NCBI GenBank assembly: GCA_027026055.1
Contig: JALVPA010000014.1
Span: 1 to 21,234 of the forward strand
Origin: Campylobacteraceae bacterium
Lineage (GTDB): Bacteria; Campylobacterota; Campylobacteria; Campylobacterales; Sulfurovaceae
DNA length: 21,234 nucleotides
Reading direction: 5' to 3'
Positions within the stretch are counted from its first letter, which is position 1, and the number at the start of each line of letters is the position of its first letter. Of this stretch, positions 7,301 through 15,506 are shown piece by piece. A model generated the notes under the pieces. The model did not search any database and was not told the DNA's origin. It was given only the letters and a program-made list of their open reading frames with translations. Made by a program: the position numbers and the translations under genes.

Positions 7301-8838
7301 ATCGCTTTTCCCGATGCGGGAAGCAAAATGTTCATCGAAGAGAGCATCAACACTTTCGCCTCGGCGACCGCTTCGTCGCTCAAAGGCACGTGTACCGCCA
7401 TCTGGTCACCGTCGAAGTCGGCGTTGAATGCCGCACAAACCAACGGGTGCAACTGAATCGCCTTACCCTCGATCAGACGCGGGTGAAAGGCTTGAATGGA
7501 GAGTTTGTGCAACGTCGGTGCGCGGTTAAGCAGTACGGGATAGTTTTCGACCACCTCTTCGAGACATTCCCATACTTCGTTCTCTTTTTTTTCGATCATC
7601 TTTTTGGCTTGTTTGAGTGTCGTCGCGTAACCTTTCTCTTCAAGCTTCGCCATCAAATGGGGCTTGAAGAGTTCGATTGCCATCGTTTTGGGCAATCCGC
7701 ACTCGTCCATACGCAAATCGGGACCGACGACGATGACCGAACGACCGGAGAAGTCAACACGTTTACCCAACAAGTTTTGACGGAAACGTCCCTGCTTTCC
7801 TTTGATGATTTCCGAAAGCGACTTGAGCGGACGTTTGTTGGCGCCTTTGACGGCATTGCCGCGGCGACCGTTGTCGAACAATGCATCGACCGCCTCTTGC
7901 AACATACGCTTTTCGTTTCTAACGATAATCTCCGGCGCATCCAACTCCACCAGACGCTTCAAACGCTGGTTACGATTGATGACACGGCGATAAAGATCGT
8001 TAACGTCGCTGACTGCGAATTTCCCGCCGTCGAGACTGACCAAAGGACGCAAATCTGGCGGCAGTACGGGAAGCTTCGTCAACATCATCCACTCGGGACG
8101 ATTACCCGAATGCAAGAAGGCTTCGATAACTTTCAAACGTTTTACGATGGTTTTGCGCTTTGCTTCCGATTTGGTCGACTCGATCTCTTCTTTCAATTTG
8201 GCAAACATTTCGATCAAGTCGAGCTCTTCGAGCAGCTCTTTAACGATTTCGCCGCCCATGCGCGCATCAAATCCCGTATCGCCGAATCTCGCGAAAATTT
8301 GTTGATATTGCTCTTCGTTGAGCACATCGTATTTTTGTACGGGGACGGCGCCTTCCGCATCGTAGCTCGCCTCACCGGGATTTTTGACGATATAGGCTTC
8401 GTAGTAAAGCACGCGCTCCAAATCTTTCATTTTTACGCCGAGAAGCGTACCTATGCGCGAGGGAAGAGACGAAACATACCAAATATGCGCTACGGGTGCG
8501 ATCAAGTCGATATGCCCCATACGGTTTCGGCGTACTTTGGACGTGGTGACTTCGACACCGCACTTTTCACACACGACCCCTTTGTATCGCATCTTTTTGT
8601 ATTTTCCGCACAAACATTCGTAATCGCGAATAGGTCCGAAAATTTTGGCACAGAAAAGGCCGTCGCGCTCAGGCTTAAGCGTACGATAGTTGATCGTTTC
8701 GGGCTTTTTGACCTCGCCGTAACTCCATGAGAGGATCTTTTCGGGGCTGGCAACTTTCAGCTGAAGCGCCGCAATATCTTGCGGTCTCTCTTCACTATTG
8801 AGATCGATAGGGATCAAATGCTCCATTATATTACTCAT
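4309..8838 (-). CDS. rpoC: DNA-directed RNA polymerase subunit beta'
   Basis: Beta', 1509 residues, contributes the catalytic magnesium site and the clamp of RNA polymerase. Zinc site 1 is C75, C77, C90, C93; the catalytic loop NADFDGD is at 472-478 with D474, D476, D478; zinc site 2 is C804, C878, C885, C888. The bridge-helix/trigger-loop region (ADSGARGSAAQIRQLSG and GLADTALKTANAGYLTRKL) is complete. I chose ATG at 8838, since GGAG sits 7 bases upstream and homologues begin with a similar short leader; ATG at 8826 is an alternative. The gene overlaps rpoB by 8 bases, which suggests translational coupling. Length and sequence fit Campylobacterota with unfused rpoB and rpoC. Confidence 0.98.
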   Translation of the reverse strand: MSNIMEHLIPIDLNSEERPQDIAALQLKVASPEKILSWSYGEVKKPETINYRTLKPERDGLFCAKIFGPIRDYECLCGKYKKMRYKGVVCEKCGVEVTTSKVRRNRMGHIDLIAPVAHIWYVSSLPSRIGTLLGVKMKDLERVLYYEAYIVKNPGEASYDAEGAVPVQKYDVLNEEQYQQIFARFGDTGFDARMGGEIVKELLEELDLIEMFAKLKEEIESTKSEAKRKTIVKRLKVIEAFLHSGNRPEWMMLTKLPVLPPDLRPLVSLDGGKFAVSDVNDLYRRVINRNQRLKRLVELDAPEIIVRNEKRMLQEAVDALFDNGRRGNAVKGANKRPLKSLSEIIKGKQGRFRQNLLGKRVDFSGRSVIVVGPDLRMDECGLPKTMAIELFKPHLMAKLEEKGYATTLKQAKKMIEKKENEVWECLEEVVENYPVLLNRAPTLHKLSIQAFHPRLIEGKAIQLHPLVCAAFNADFDGDQMAVHVPLSDEAVAEAKVLMLSSMNILLPASGKAIAVPSQDMILGLYYLTLEKNDVKGEHKLFGSIEEVEIAFEQGALDLNARIRTIVEGRIVTTTAGRLLLKSIIPDYVPEKYWNKVLKKKDIGALVDYIYKHGGVAQTAGFLDDLKDMGFRYATKVGVSISVDDIKIPPVKEEVVRKAKEGVKEIQKQFAAGLLTDQERYNKIIDIWTDANNEIADALMRLIREDKNGFNSIHMMADSGARGSAAQIRQLSGMRGLMAKSDGSIIETPITSNFREGLNVLEYFISTHGARKGLADTALKTANAGYLTRKLIDVAQNVKISMEDCGTHEGIEVSDIVIGNEMIEPLTDRIYGRVVAEDVIDPITNEVLVSEGTMIDEETAVKIQEAGVRAVVIRTPATCKAPKGICAKCYGLNMADNKLVKPGEAVGVIAAQSIGEPGTQLTLRTFHTGGTATAGKEERQVVATKEGFIRYYNLSVYKNSEGKLIVANRRNAGVLLVEPKIKAVTNGKVSVKVTHDEYIVSVQAEGEDEVKYNFRKSDVAKSNELAGVGGKIEGKLFLPFADGETVEEGDSIVEVIKEGWSVPSRIPFAAELKVEDGAPVTQNVYADAKGTVKFFLLKGDYLETHDGVKKGDKVEEKGLFAVIVDENNREASRHYISRGSVIQVDNDETVERGALLSAPEKATQIVIAEWDPYSEPIIAEQKGTLKFEDIIPGVTVVEQFDELTGETRLELNEHIPTAYNPTIVLATESGELIRYQLEPKTILFVNDGDEVNIADILAKTPKAAIKSKDITGGLPRVSELFEARRPKDQALIAQIDGTVSFGKPLRGKERIIITGENGQVTEQFVDKGKTILVHPGEYVHVGERLTDGTVSSHDILAAMGEKALYEYIVSEVQMVYRRQGVNISDKHIEIVTSQMMRQVKVIESGDTNFIEGDIVSKRKFRAENERVVKLGGEPAIAEPLLVGITRAAVGADSIISAASFQDTTKVLTSASIAGTVDTLEDLKENVVIGRLIPVGTGMIEFDKIKFTEAP

Positions 8839-11800
8839 CTTCACTCTCCGTTTCTTTTTTCTCTTCGAACAGTTGTGCATCCAGTGCCAGTGCCTGCAAT
8901 TCTTTCGTCAATACAAACATCGTTTCGGGTACGCCCGAATTGGGAACCGGCTCTCCTTTCGTAATCGCGCGATAAGCTCTGGCGCGTCCTTCCACGTCGT
9001 CGGACTTAATGGTAAGCATCTCTTTGAGTACGTGCGCCGCACCGTACGCTTCAAGCGCCCAAACTTCCATCTCTCCGAAACGCTGACCTCCGAAGAGCGC
9101 TTTACCGCCGACAGGCTGTTGCGTAACCAAAGAGTAAGGTCCCGTCGAACGCGCGTGTACTTTTTCATCAACCAAGTGATGCAGTTTCAACATATACATA
9201 TATCCGACATTGACGCGCTCAAGCATCTTTTCACCCGTTTTACCGTCATACAGCGTCATCTTGCCGTCGCCATCAATTTTTGCCAGTTCGAAGAGCTTGG
9301 CGAACTCCTCTTCGTTCGTTCCTTCAAAAACCGGTGTGGCGAACTTCACGCCGCGCGCCCAATCTCTGGCATATTTCAAAAGCGTCTCATCATCCATCTT
9401 CGCTAGCGTCTCTTTAGCATTCATCAGCTTCGCAACATTGGCGATCTCGATCATTTTCGCACGCAACTTTTGTATATAATCGGCCGTTTTTTCCGCCAAC
9501 ATCGCTTCAAGCTGATCACCGAGACGCTTTCCAACCAAACCGAGGTGCACCTCAAGAATCTGTCCGATATTCATACGTGACGGAACCCCGAGCGGATTGA
9601 GGATAATTTCGACCGGTGTGCCGTCTTCCATATAAGGCATGTCAATTTCGGGAACGATATTGGAGACGATACCTTTGTTTCCGTGGCGTCCCGCCATTTT
9701 ATCCCCTACTTTCAACTTACGTTTCGTAGCGATATAGACTTTGACCAGTTTCGTTACGCCCGAAGGCAAAATGTCGTCTTTTTCCAGAATCGCCAACTTC
9801 TCTTCATGCTCTTGCTTGAGCTTTTTCTTTTGTTTCAAGAAAGCATTTTTCAATGCTTCGTATTCGCGTTGCACCTGCTCCGAATAGGACTGCACGACGG
9901 TTCTGAGTGCAAAACGGTTGACACCGCGTATCACTTCTTCCGGAATCTTCTCTCCCGCTTTATAAACTGTATCTTTGACCGTAACTTCCTGCTCCAACGG
10001 CTGCTCGGAGAGATAATGTACCAAACGCAAGATCTCTTCTCTGTCGATCATCAAAAGCTTGTCGTGATGTTCCGCATCCAAACGCGCCTTTTCCTCCTCG
10101 TAAGCCTGAATGGAACGAATGTCTTTGTCGTATCCTTTCTTGGTGAATACTTTGATATCGACGACCACCCCTTCCATTGAAGCGGGACAATAAAGCGACT
10201 TGTTGACCACATGTCCCACTTTTTCTCCGAAGATGGCACGGAGTAAGCGCTCTTCGGGTGTCGGTTTGATTTCGCCCTTAGGAGAGACTTTTCCGACCAA
10301 AATCATACCGGGCTTGACATAGGTACCGATCTTAACGATACCGCTTTCGTCCAGATGCAACAATTCGTCTTCGCGAATGTTTGGAATATCTCTGGTAATC
10401 TCTTCCGTTCCGTGCTTGAGTTCGCGCGCTTCAATCTCTTTTTCGTAAATGTGCACGGATGTAAACGTATCTTCGCGAATCAACTTTTCCGACACGATAA
10501 TCGCATCTTCGTAGTTGTATCCGTACCACGGCATAAAGGCGACCAACACGTTTTTGCCGAGGGCAAGTTCGCCTTGATTCATATTGGGACCGTCCGCGAT
10601 CACCTCGCCCGTTTTCACTTTGTCTCCCGCCTTGACGATCGGTGTTTGGGAAAAAGTGGTATTTTGGTTTGTACGCATATTTTTTTCGAGCGGGTAGTGA
10701 TCGATAAAGATACCGTTTTCGTCTTCGCCCATGATATAGATATTTTTCGCATCGACTTTTTCGACGACACCGGCTCGTTTCGCTTTCACCGCTTCCCACG
10801 CATCGCGACTGACGATCGCTTCCATGCCGGTACCGACCATCGGCGCTTCCGTTTTAAGCAACGGTACCGCTTGACGCTGCATGTTCGAGCCCATCAACGC
10901 ACGGTTTGCGTCGTCGTGCTCCAAAAAAGGAATCAATCCTGCCGCCGCACCGGAGATCATCATCGGCGAAATATCGATTAAATTGACACGTTTTCTATCG
11001 TTCAATTCGATATTTCCGTTAAGTCTCGTTTCTATAAGCTCTTCGACGATATAACCGTTTTCATCGACTTTAGTCGAAGCCGGCGCAATACATTTGTCTT
11101 CTTCTTGTGTTGCCGTCATATAAACGATTTCGTCGGTAACACGTCCATCTTTAACCACCTTATACGGCGCTTCGATAAAACCGTGTTCGTTGACCTTCGC
11201 ATAGGTCGCCAAAGTATTGATAAGCCCGATATTTTGCCCTTCCGGCGTCTCGATAGGGCAGATGCGACCGTAGTGAGTGGGGTGAACGTCACGCACTTCG
11301 AAACCGGCGCGTTCTTTGACCAAACCACCTTCTCCCAATGCGGAGAGACGGCGCTTGTGCGTCACTTCCGAAAGCGGATTGGTTTGGTCCATAAATTGCG
11401 AAAGCTGACCGCTCGAGAAAAACTCTAATATCGTGTTGGTAATCATTTTGGAATTGATAAGATCGTGCGGCATCAATTCGTCAAGATTGCCCGAGAGCGT
11501 CGTCATCTTGTCTTTGATCGCTTTTTGCATCTTGACAAGACCGTTGTGAAGCTCGTTTCCGAGAAGTTCGCCGATAGCGCGGATACGTCTGTTTCCAAGG
11601 TGATCCCTATCGTCGATATGACCTTGACCATTTTTAACTTTAATCAAATATTTTACCGTCTGGATCAAATCTTCCGCCGTCAATACGGTGACATACTCCG
11701 GCGTATTGAGTCCTAGCTTATGATTCATTTTCATACGACCCACTTCGGTCAAATCGTAACGCTCGGGATCGAAGAAAAGCTGTTTTAAAAAGGCTTTCGC

Positions 11801-12985
11801 CGCTTCCGGCGTGACAGGTTCGCCCGGTCTCATCACTTTATAGATACGAATAGCCGACAGTATGTTTTCGTCTTCGATCTCTTCGGTCTGCTTCAACAGC
11901 TTGAGACTCTCTTGGTCCGCGACAAACGAATTGATAATCGATCTGTCGGTCCCCTCCGCCAAATCGTTGATCACTTCGATCTCTTCGATACCCGCATCGA
12001 TCATCTTTTTGAGCTTGGTTTCGTCCAACGGCGTGATAACGTCATAAAGTACTTCGCCGCTTTCTTGATCCACTACAGGCGTAGCGAGATGACGATCCAT
12101 CAAGACGTCCAAGGGATATTCGATCCACTCCAACCCTTCTTCGAGAAGTTTTTGCGCACGTTTTTTTGTCAGACGTTTTCCCGCGTTGACGATAACGTTG
12201 CCGTCGATATCACGTACGTCATATTCCGCTCTGCCGACGAAATCTTCAGGATTGAACTTAACCAAAAAGCGATTGTCTTTAATAACGATTTTCTTTGTCG
12301 GATAGAAAAGTTTGACAATATCTTCTTTCGTATAATCCAACGCCCTAAAGAGAATCGTCACGGGAATTTTACGACGTTTGTTGATGCGTGCATACAAGAT
12401 GTCTTTGGCATCGTATTCAAAATAGAGCCAACTTCCTCTATCGGGAATGATTTGTGCGGAGTAGAGCAAACCGCTTCCCGAAGGTCCTTCCTCTTCTTTA
12501 AAGATAACGCCGGGAGAGCGATGCAACTGATTCACGATAACGCGTTCAACGCCGTTGACGATAAAGGAGGTACGCTCCGTCATAAGCGGAATATCGCGTA
12601 CAAATACGGACTGCTCTTTCACTTCCTTCGGGTCGAGACGCTCTCCCGTTTTTTCGTCGCGGTTCCAAATAATCAATTCGATATTCATTTTCAAAGAGAC
12701 CGCATAGGTCAGTCCGCGTTCCATACATTCGCGTACGGTATATTTGGGTTTGATGATTTCGGAATTTTTATACGCCAATGTCAAACGATTTTGTTGGTCG
12801 TGGATGGGGAAAGCGGAACGAAGCACTTTTTCAAGTGTGGAGTTCCGTCTATCCTTTTCATCCAGCATCAAAAAGTTTTCGTAACTTTTTTGCTGCAACT
12901 GCAACAGATTCGGAATTTCGATCTCTCTTGGCGTTTTGGAAAAATCGACGCGTAGTCTGCTACCTGAGTGCAATGAATTTAACAT
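8831..12985 (-). CDS. rpoB: DNA-directed RNA polymerase subunit beta
   Basis: Beta, 1384 residues, forms with beta' the active centre of RNA polymerase. The rifampicin pocket LSQFMDQTNPLSEVTHKRRL is intact, with D533, H543 and S548 matching E. coli D516, H526 and S531, so no classical resistance change is present. GDKMAGRHGNKG and the C-terminal GGQRFGEMEVWALEAYGAA clamp segment are conserved. AAGGAT lies just upstream of the ATG. The gene follows rplL by 184 bases, which hold a strong hairpin, and its TAA (8833-8831) lies inside the rpoC start region. A single-base deletion here would fuse the two frames, the state known in Helicobacter and Wolinella. Confidence 0.98.
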   Translation of the reverse strand: MLNSLHSGSRLRVDFSKTPREIEIPNLLQLQQKSYENFLMLDEKDRRNSTLEKVLRSAFPIHDQQNRLTLAYKNSEIIKPKYTVRECMERGLTYAVSLKMNIELIIWNRDEKTGERLDPKEVKEQSVFVRDIPLMTERTSFIVNGVERVIVNQLHRSPGVIFKEEEGPSGSGLLYSAQIIPDRGSWLYFEYDAKDILYARINKRRKIPVTILFRALDYTKEDIVKLFYPTKKIVIKDNRFLVKFNPEDFVGRAEYDVRDIDGNVIVNAGKRLTKKRAQKLLEEGLEWIEYPLDVLMDRHLATPVVDQESGEVLYDVITPLDETKLKKMIDAGIEEIEVINDLAEGTDRSIINSFVADQESLKLLKQTEEIEDENILSAIRIYKVMRPGEPVTPEAAKAFLKQLFFDPERYDLTEVGRMKMNHKLGLNTPEYVTVLTAEDLIQTVKYLIKVKNGQGHIDDRDHLGNRRIRAIGELLGNELHNGLVKMQKAIKDKMTTLSGNLDELMPHDLINSKMITNTILEFFSSGQLSQFMDQTNPLSEVTHKRRLSALGEGGLVKERAGFEVRDVHPTHYGRICPIETPEGQNIGLINTLATYAKVNEHGFIEAPYKVVKDGRVTDEIVYMTATQEEDKCIAPASTKVDENGYIVEELIETRLNGNIELNDRKRVNLIDISPMMISGAAAGLIPFLEHDDANRALMGSNMQRQAVPLLKTEAPMVGTGMEAIVSRDAWEAVKAKRAGVVEKVDAKNIYIMGEDENGIFIDHYPLEKNMRTNQNTTFSQTPIVKAGDKVKTGEVIADGPNMNQGELALGKNVLVAFMPWYGYNYEDAIIVSEKLIREDTFTSVHIYEKEIEARELKHGTEEITRDIPNIREDELLHLDESGIVKIGTYVKPGMILVGKVSPKGEIKPTPEERLLRAIFGEKVGHVVNKSLYCPASMEGVVVDIKVFTKKGYDKDIRSIQAYEEEKARLDAEHHDKLLMIDREEILRLVHYLSEQPLEQEVTVKDTVYKAGEKIPEEVIRGVNRFALRTVVQSYSEQVQREYEALKNAFLKQKKKLKQEHEEKLAILEKDDILPSGVTKLVKVYIATKRKLKVGDKMAGRHGNKGIVSNIVPEIDMPYMEDGTPVEIILNPLGVPSRMNIGQILEVHLGLVGKRLGDQLEAMLAEKTADYIQKLRAKMIEIANVAKLMNAKETLAKMDDETLLKYARDWARGVKFATPVFEGTNEEEFAKLFELAKIDGDGKMTLYDGKTGEKMLERVNVGYMYMLKLHHLVDEKVHARSTGPYSLVTQQPVGGKALFGGQRFGEMEVWALEAYGAAHVLKEMLTIKSDDVEGRARAYRAITKGEPVPNSGVPETMFVLTKELQALALDAQLFEEKKETESEDE

Positions 12986-13139
12986 GTTTATCCTTATGAG
13001 ATGGAAGTTGGTGTGAAATCGTTATATTGACATCGTTATGAACACGACAGAAGGTTCATCGCTTAGATACACAAAAAAACTATCCAAGAGGTGATGACAT
13101 GTCTCTTCGGAATAGCTCATCCCTATACCTTAAGCTATC

Positions 13140-13163
13140 TTTACGACACGAGCGTGTCGTAAA
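13140..13163 (-). promoter_or_regulatory. Hairpin between rplL and rpoB
   Basis: TTTACGACACG/CGTGTCGTAAA is a perfect 11-bp inverted repeat (13140-13150 and 13153-13163) only 6 bases past the rplL stop. The minus strand continues GATAGC, so there is no T run for normal termination. E. coli has a partial attenuator and an RNase III site in the same place, which lower rpoBC output relative to the more abundant L7/L12; a similar role here is inferred from position. Confidence 0.6.
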
Positions 13164-13169
13164 TCGGGT

Positions 13170-13544
13170 TTACTTAAGCTCGACTTTTGCACCCGCTTCT
13201 TCGAATTGTTTTTTAAGCTCTTCGGCTTCTTCTTTAGAAACAGCTTCCTTAATAACAGAAGGCGTCTCTTCGACCGCGGCTTTCGCTTCTTTAAGACCAA
13301 GACCCGTAACAGCTCTAACCACTTTGATGACGTTGATCTTTTTCGCGCCCGCATCGGTAAGAACTACGTCGAACTCAGTCTGCTCTTCGGCAGCTTCAGC
13401 CGCACCGCCCGCAGCACCTGCGGCTACAACCGTCGCTTGTGCCGTCACGCCGAATTTCTCTTCGAACTCTTTTACAAGCTCAGAAAGTTCCAATACGGAA
13501 AGATTGGAGATATATTCGAGAACATCTTCTTTAGTAATTGCCAT
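13170..13544 (-). CDS. rplL: 50S ribosomal protein L7/L12
   Basis: L7/L12, 124 residues, is the multicopy stalk protein that recruits EF-Tu and EF-G to the ribosome. The N-terminal dimerisation region (about 1-33), a hinge rich in alanine and glycine (about 38-54) and the factor-binding C-terminal domain with KINVIKVVRAVTGLGLKEAK are all present. GAAAGGATAAACG precedes the ATG. It lies 66 bases after rplJ, in the standard rplJ-rplL pair. A weak internal promoter may sit in that gap. Confidence 0.98.
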   Translation of the reverse strand: MAITKEDVLEYISNLSVLELSELVKEFEEKFGVTAQATVVAAGAAGGAAEAAEEQTEFDVVLTDAGAKKINVIKVVRAVTGLGLKEAKAAVEETPSVIKEAVSKEEAEELKKQFEEAGAKVELK

Positions 13545-13564
13545 CGTTTATCCTTTCAATGGTA

Positions 13565-13592
13565 TTTATAAAATATAGCAAAAAGGGATCAA
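13565..13592 (-). promoter_or_regulatory. Possible internal promoter before rplL
   Basis: On the minus strand, TTGATC (13592-13587) and TATAAA (13570-13565) are 16 bases apart, within the rplJ-rplL gap. An extra promoter would help explain the excess of L7/L12 over L10. Both boxes deviate from consensus. Confidence 0.33.
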
Positions 13593-13610
13593 CCCCACCT
13601 AAACCTTGTT

Positions 13611-14099
13611 TTACTCGCCTTCTTCCGCTTTTTTGTCGGCAAGCGCTTTCAAGCCGATCGTAAAGTTGGTAATCGGTGCGTTCCAAACATTGAGAAGCAT
13701 ACCGAGAAGTTCGTCTCTAGAGGGCAACTTCGCAAGTGCGTTGATAGTAGCCATCTCAGCGACTTTACCTTCGATAAGACCGGTTTTAATCGCAAAGTGC
13801 TCTTTGAACTGCGTAGCGGCTTTATCGGCGATTTTACAAGGCGAAATTTGATTGTCTGCCCAAAGCACCACGTTGGTGTCTTTAAGCTCAAGCGCTTCGC
13901 AACCCGCATTCGCCAATGCGATTTGCGCGAGCTTGTTTTTGACAACCTTGACTTTCGTCTCCTCTTCGCGCGCCATGTTTCTGACAGCTTCGAGGTCTTC
14001 GACAGTCATGCCCTTGTAATCGCAGACGATGATGGCGGCAGCGTTTTTAAACTCTTCCGTCATCTGCGCTACAAGCTCTTCCTTTCTTGCTCGAGTCAT
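13611..14099 (-). CDS. rplJ: 50S ribosomal protein L10
   Basis: L10, 162 residues, anchors L7/L12 dimers to 23S rRNA to form the stalk. The N-terminal RNA-binding domain contains AAAIIVCDYKGMTVEDLEAVR and the KVVKNKLAQIAL segment; the C-terminal helix (about 130-160) carries L12 sites and ends in a charged tail. The ATG follows GGAAGGAGAAAAA, a very strong ribosome site. The 175-base leader upstream is highly structured and matches in position the L10 autoregulatory leader known in many bacteria, in which the L10-L12 complex represses rplJL translation. Confidence 0.97.
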   Translation of the reverse strand: MTRARKEELVAQMTEEFKNAAAIIVCDYKGMTVEDLEAVRNMAREEETKVKVVKNKLAQIALANAGCEALELKDTNVVLWADNQISPCKIADKAATQFKEHFAIKTGLIEGKVAEMATINALAKLPSRDELLGMLLNVWNAPITNFTIGLKALADKKAEEGE

Positions 14100-14274
14100 T
14101 TTTTCTCCTTCCGACCGTCAAACGGGGTGTATGCCGAAGCATACCCGTTTGCCGTTTCCGACAAACTAATTAAGCTTTCGCCCCCGTTCTCTTCAGTCTA
14201 AGATCAAGACCTAAGTCTTCAGCCGTAAAAGCTCGCTTTTACCGATGAAAAGTTAGTGTCGGAGAGGATCCGAC
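14100..14274 (-). promoter_or_regulatory. Candidate ribosomal L10 leader RNA
   Basis: The rplA-rplJ gap holds three hairpins in minus-strand order. GTCGGA/TCCGAC (14258-14274) is right after the rplA stop. GTAAAAGC/GCTTTTAC (14225-14242) has a 2-base loop. A composite stem (14119-14151) has 8 pairs, a 3-base bulge, 5 pairs and a C(UUCG)G tetraloop, ending just before the rplJ ribosome site. Between them is an unpaired purine-rich stretch with GACTGAAGAG. Location, length and structure fit the L10 leader class; the exact consensus was not checked. Confidence 0.62.
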
Positions 14275-14979
14275 TTATTTGATCTCCATCAATTCCGCCG
14301 TATCGAGTTTGAGCGAAGGACTCATCGTCAACGAAAGCGCCGCATTGGTGATATATTTGCCTTTCGCCGCTGCAGGCTTCGCGCGATTGATCGCCTCTAC
14401 AAAGGTATTGAGGTTTTCTTTAAGCTTCTCTTTATCGAATGAAGCCTTACCTATACCTGCGTGAATGTTTCCTTTTTTATCGACACGGAAATTGACTTGT
14501 CCGCCTTTGGCGTTTTTGACTGCTTGCGCTACATCCATCGTTACCGTTCCCGTTTTGGGGTTGGGCATCAATCCTTTAGGACCGAGAATTCTCGCCACCT
14601 TACCTACGACACCCATCATATCGGGTGTGGCGATAACGATATCGAAATCGATATTTCCGGCTTGTATTTGTTCGATCAACTCGTCTGAACCGACAATATC
14701 GGCACCCGCCTCTTTCGCTTCGTCCGCTTTTGCATCTTTGGCAAAAACCGCTACGCGCACCTTTTTTCCCGTGCCGTTCGGCAGTACGACGGAACCTCTC
14801 ACCATTTGATCCGCATGACGAGGATCGACGTTAAGGTTCATTGCGACTTCCACCGTTTCGTCAAACTTTGCCGATTTCAAGTCGTCGATTCTGGCAATCG
14901 CCTCGTCTACACTATATACTTTTGTCGTATCGATTTTTTTGAGTATCGCTTCTCTTCTTTTGCTAACTTTTTTTCCCAT
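14275..14979 (-). CDS. rplA: 50S ribosomal protein L1
   Basis: L1, 234 residues, binds 23S rRNA to form the mobile L1 stalk that moves deacylated tRNA out of the E site. Domain I is split by domain II as usual; LGPKGLMPNPKTGTVT and GQVNFRVDKKGNIHAGIGK are the family signatures, and the N terminus MGKKVSKRRE is typical. GGAG lies 8 bases before the ATG. It follows rplK by 65 bases. L1 represses its own operon in many bacteria; a hairpin followed by GGGAGC in the rplK-rplA gap is a candidate site. Confidence 0.98.
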   Translation of the reverse strand: MGKKVSKRREAILKKIDTTKVYSVDEAIARIDDLKSAKFDETVEVAMNLNVDPRHADQMVRGSVVLPNGTGKKVRVAVFAKDAKADEAKEAGADIVGSDELIEQIQAGNIDFDIVIATPDMMGVVGKVARILGPKGLMPNPKTGTVTMDVAQAVKNAKGGQVNFRVDKKGNIHAGIGKASFDKEKLKENLNTFVEAINRAKPAAAKGKYITNAALSLTMSPSLKLDTAELMEIK

Positions 14980-15003
14980 ATTTTAAACTCCGCTCATATG
15001 CTC

Positions 15004-15026
15004 CCACATTATTTGAAATCATGTGG
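15004..15026 (-). promoter_or_regulatory. Hairpin between rplK and rplA, possible L1 binding site
   Basis: On the minus strand CCACAT (15026-15021) and ATGTGG (15009-15004) form a 6-bp stem with an 11-base loop, followed by GAGCATATGAG. The GTGGGAGC at its 3' side resembles known L1 mRNA targets. This rests on appearance only. Confidence 0.3.
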
Positions 15027-15044
15027 TTGTGATTGTTGGTAGAA

Positions 15045-15470
15045 TCAATCTACAATCTCTACACCCATACTTCTACAGCTTCCCGCGATAATGCGAGCCG
15101 CAGCTTCTTTGTCCGTCGTGTTCAGATCGGCGATTTTTTGATCTACGATCTCCATCAATTGCGCTTTGGTAATCGAACCGACTTTGTTAAGCAAAGGATT
15201 GTCCGTACCTTTTTTGATACCGGCCGCCTTCATAATCAAATCGCTTGCGGGCGGTTGTTTGGTTTCGAAGGTAAAGCTTCTGTCGGTATAGACCGTTACG
15301 ATAACGGGGATTTTAAATCCCATTTTATCTTTTGTTTTTTCGTTGAAGGCTTTACAAAACTCCATGATGTTCACGCCGCGCTGACCGAGAGCGGGACCTA
15401 CCGGCGGTGAAGGATTCGCTTGACCGGCGGGAATCATCATTTTGAACTTTTCAGCGATTTTCTTTGCCAT
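15045..15470 (-). CDS. rplK: 50S ribosomal protein L11
   Basis: L11, 141 residues (exact family length), binds the GTPase-associated region of 23S rRNA and is needed for RelA-dependent stringent control. The N-terminal proline-rich loop ANPSPPVGPALGQRGVNIME (about 18-37), where thiostrepton-resistance changes occur, is wild-type. The C-terminal RNA-binding domain ends in AGSCRSMGVEIVD. AAGGA lies 6 bases before the ATG, and the gene follows nusG by 36 bases. Confidence 0.98.
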   Translation of the reverse strand: MAKKIAEKFKMMIPAGQANPSPPVGPALGQRGVNIMEFCKAFNEKTKDKMGFKIPVIVTVYTDRSFTFETKQPPASDLIMKAAGIKKGTDNPLLNKVGSITKAQLMEIVDQKIADLNTTDKEAAARIIAGSCRSMGVEIVD

Positions 15471-15506
15471 GGTTATTCCTTGTTTAAGATTTGGTGTCTA
15501 ACGACG

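Noticed and set aside
6841..8730. 629-codon open frame antisense to rpoC, and similar long frames opposite rpoB, fusA and tuf
   Set aside because: Antisense to conserved genes, rich in F, R, H and D as expected from codon-bias shadows, with no ribosome site or family resemblance.
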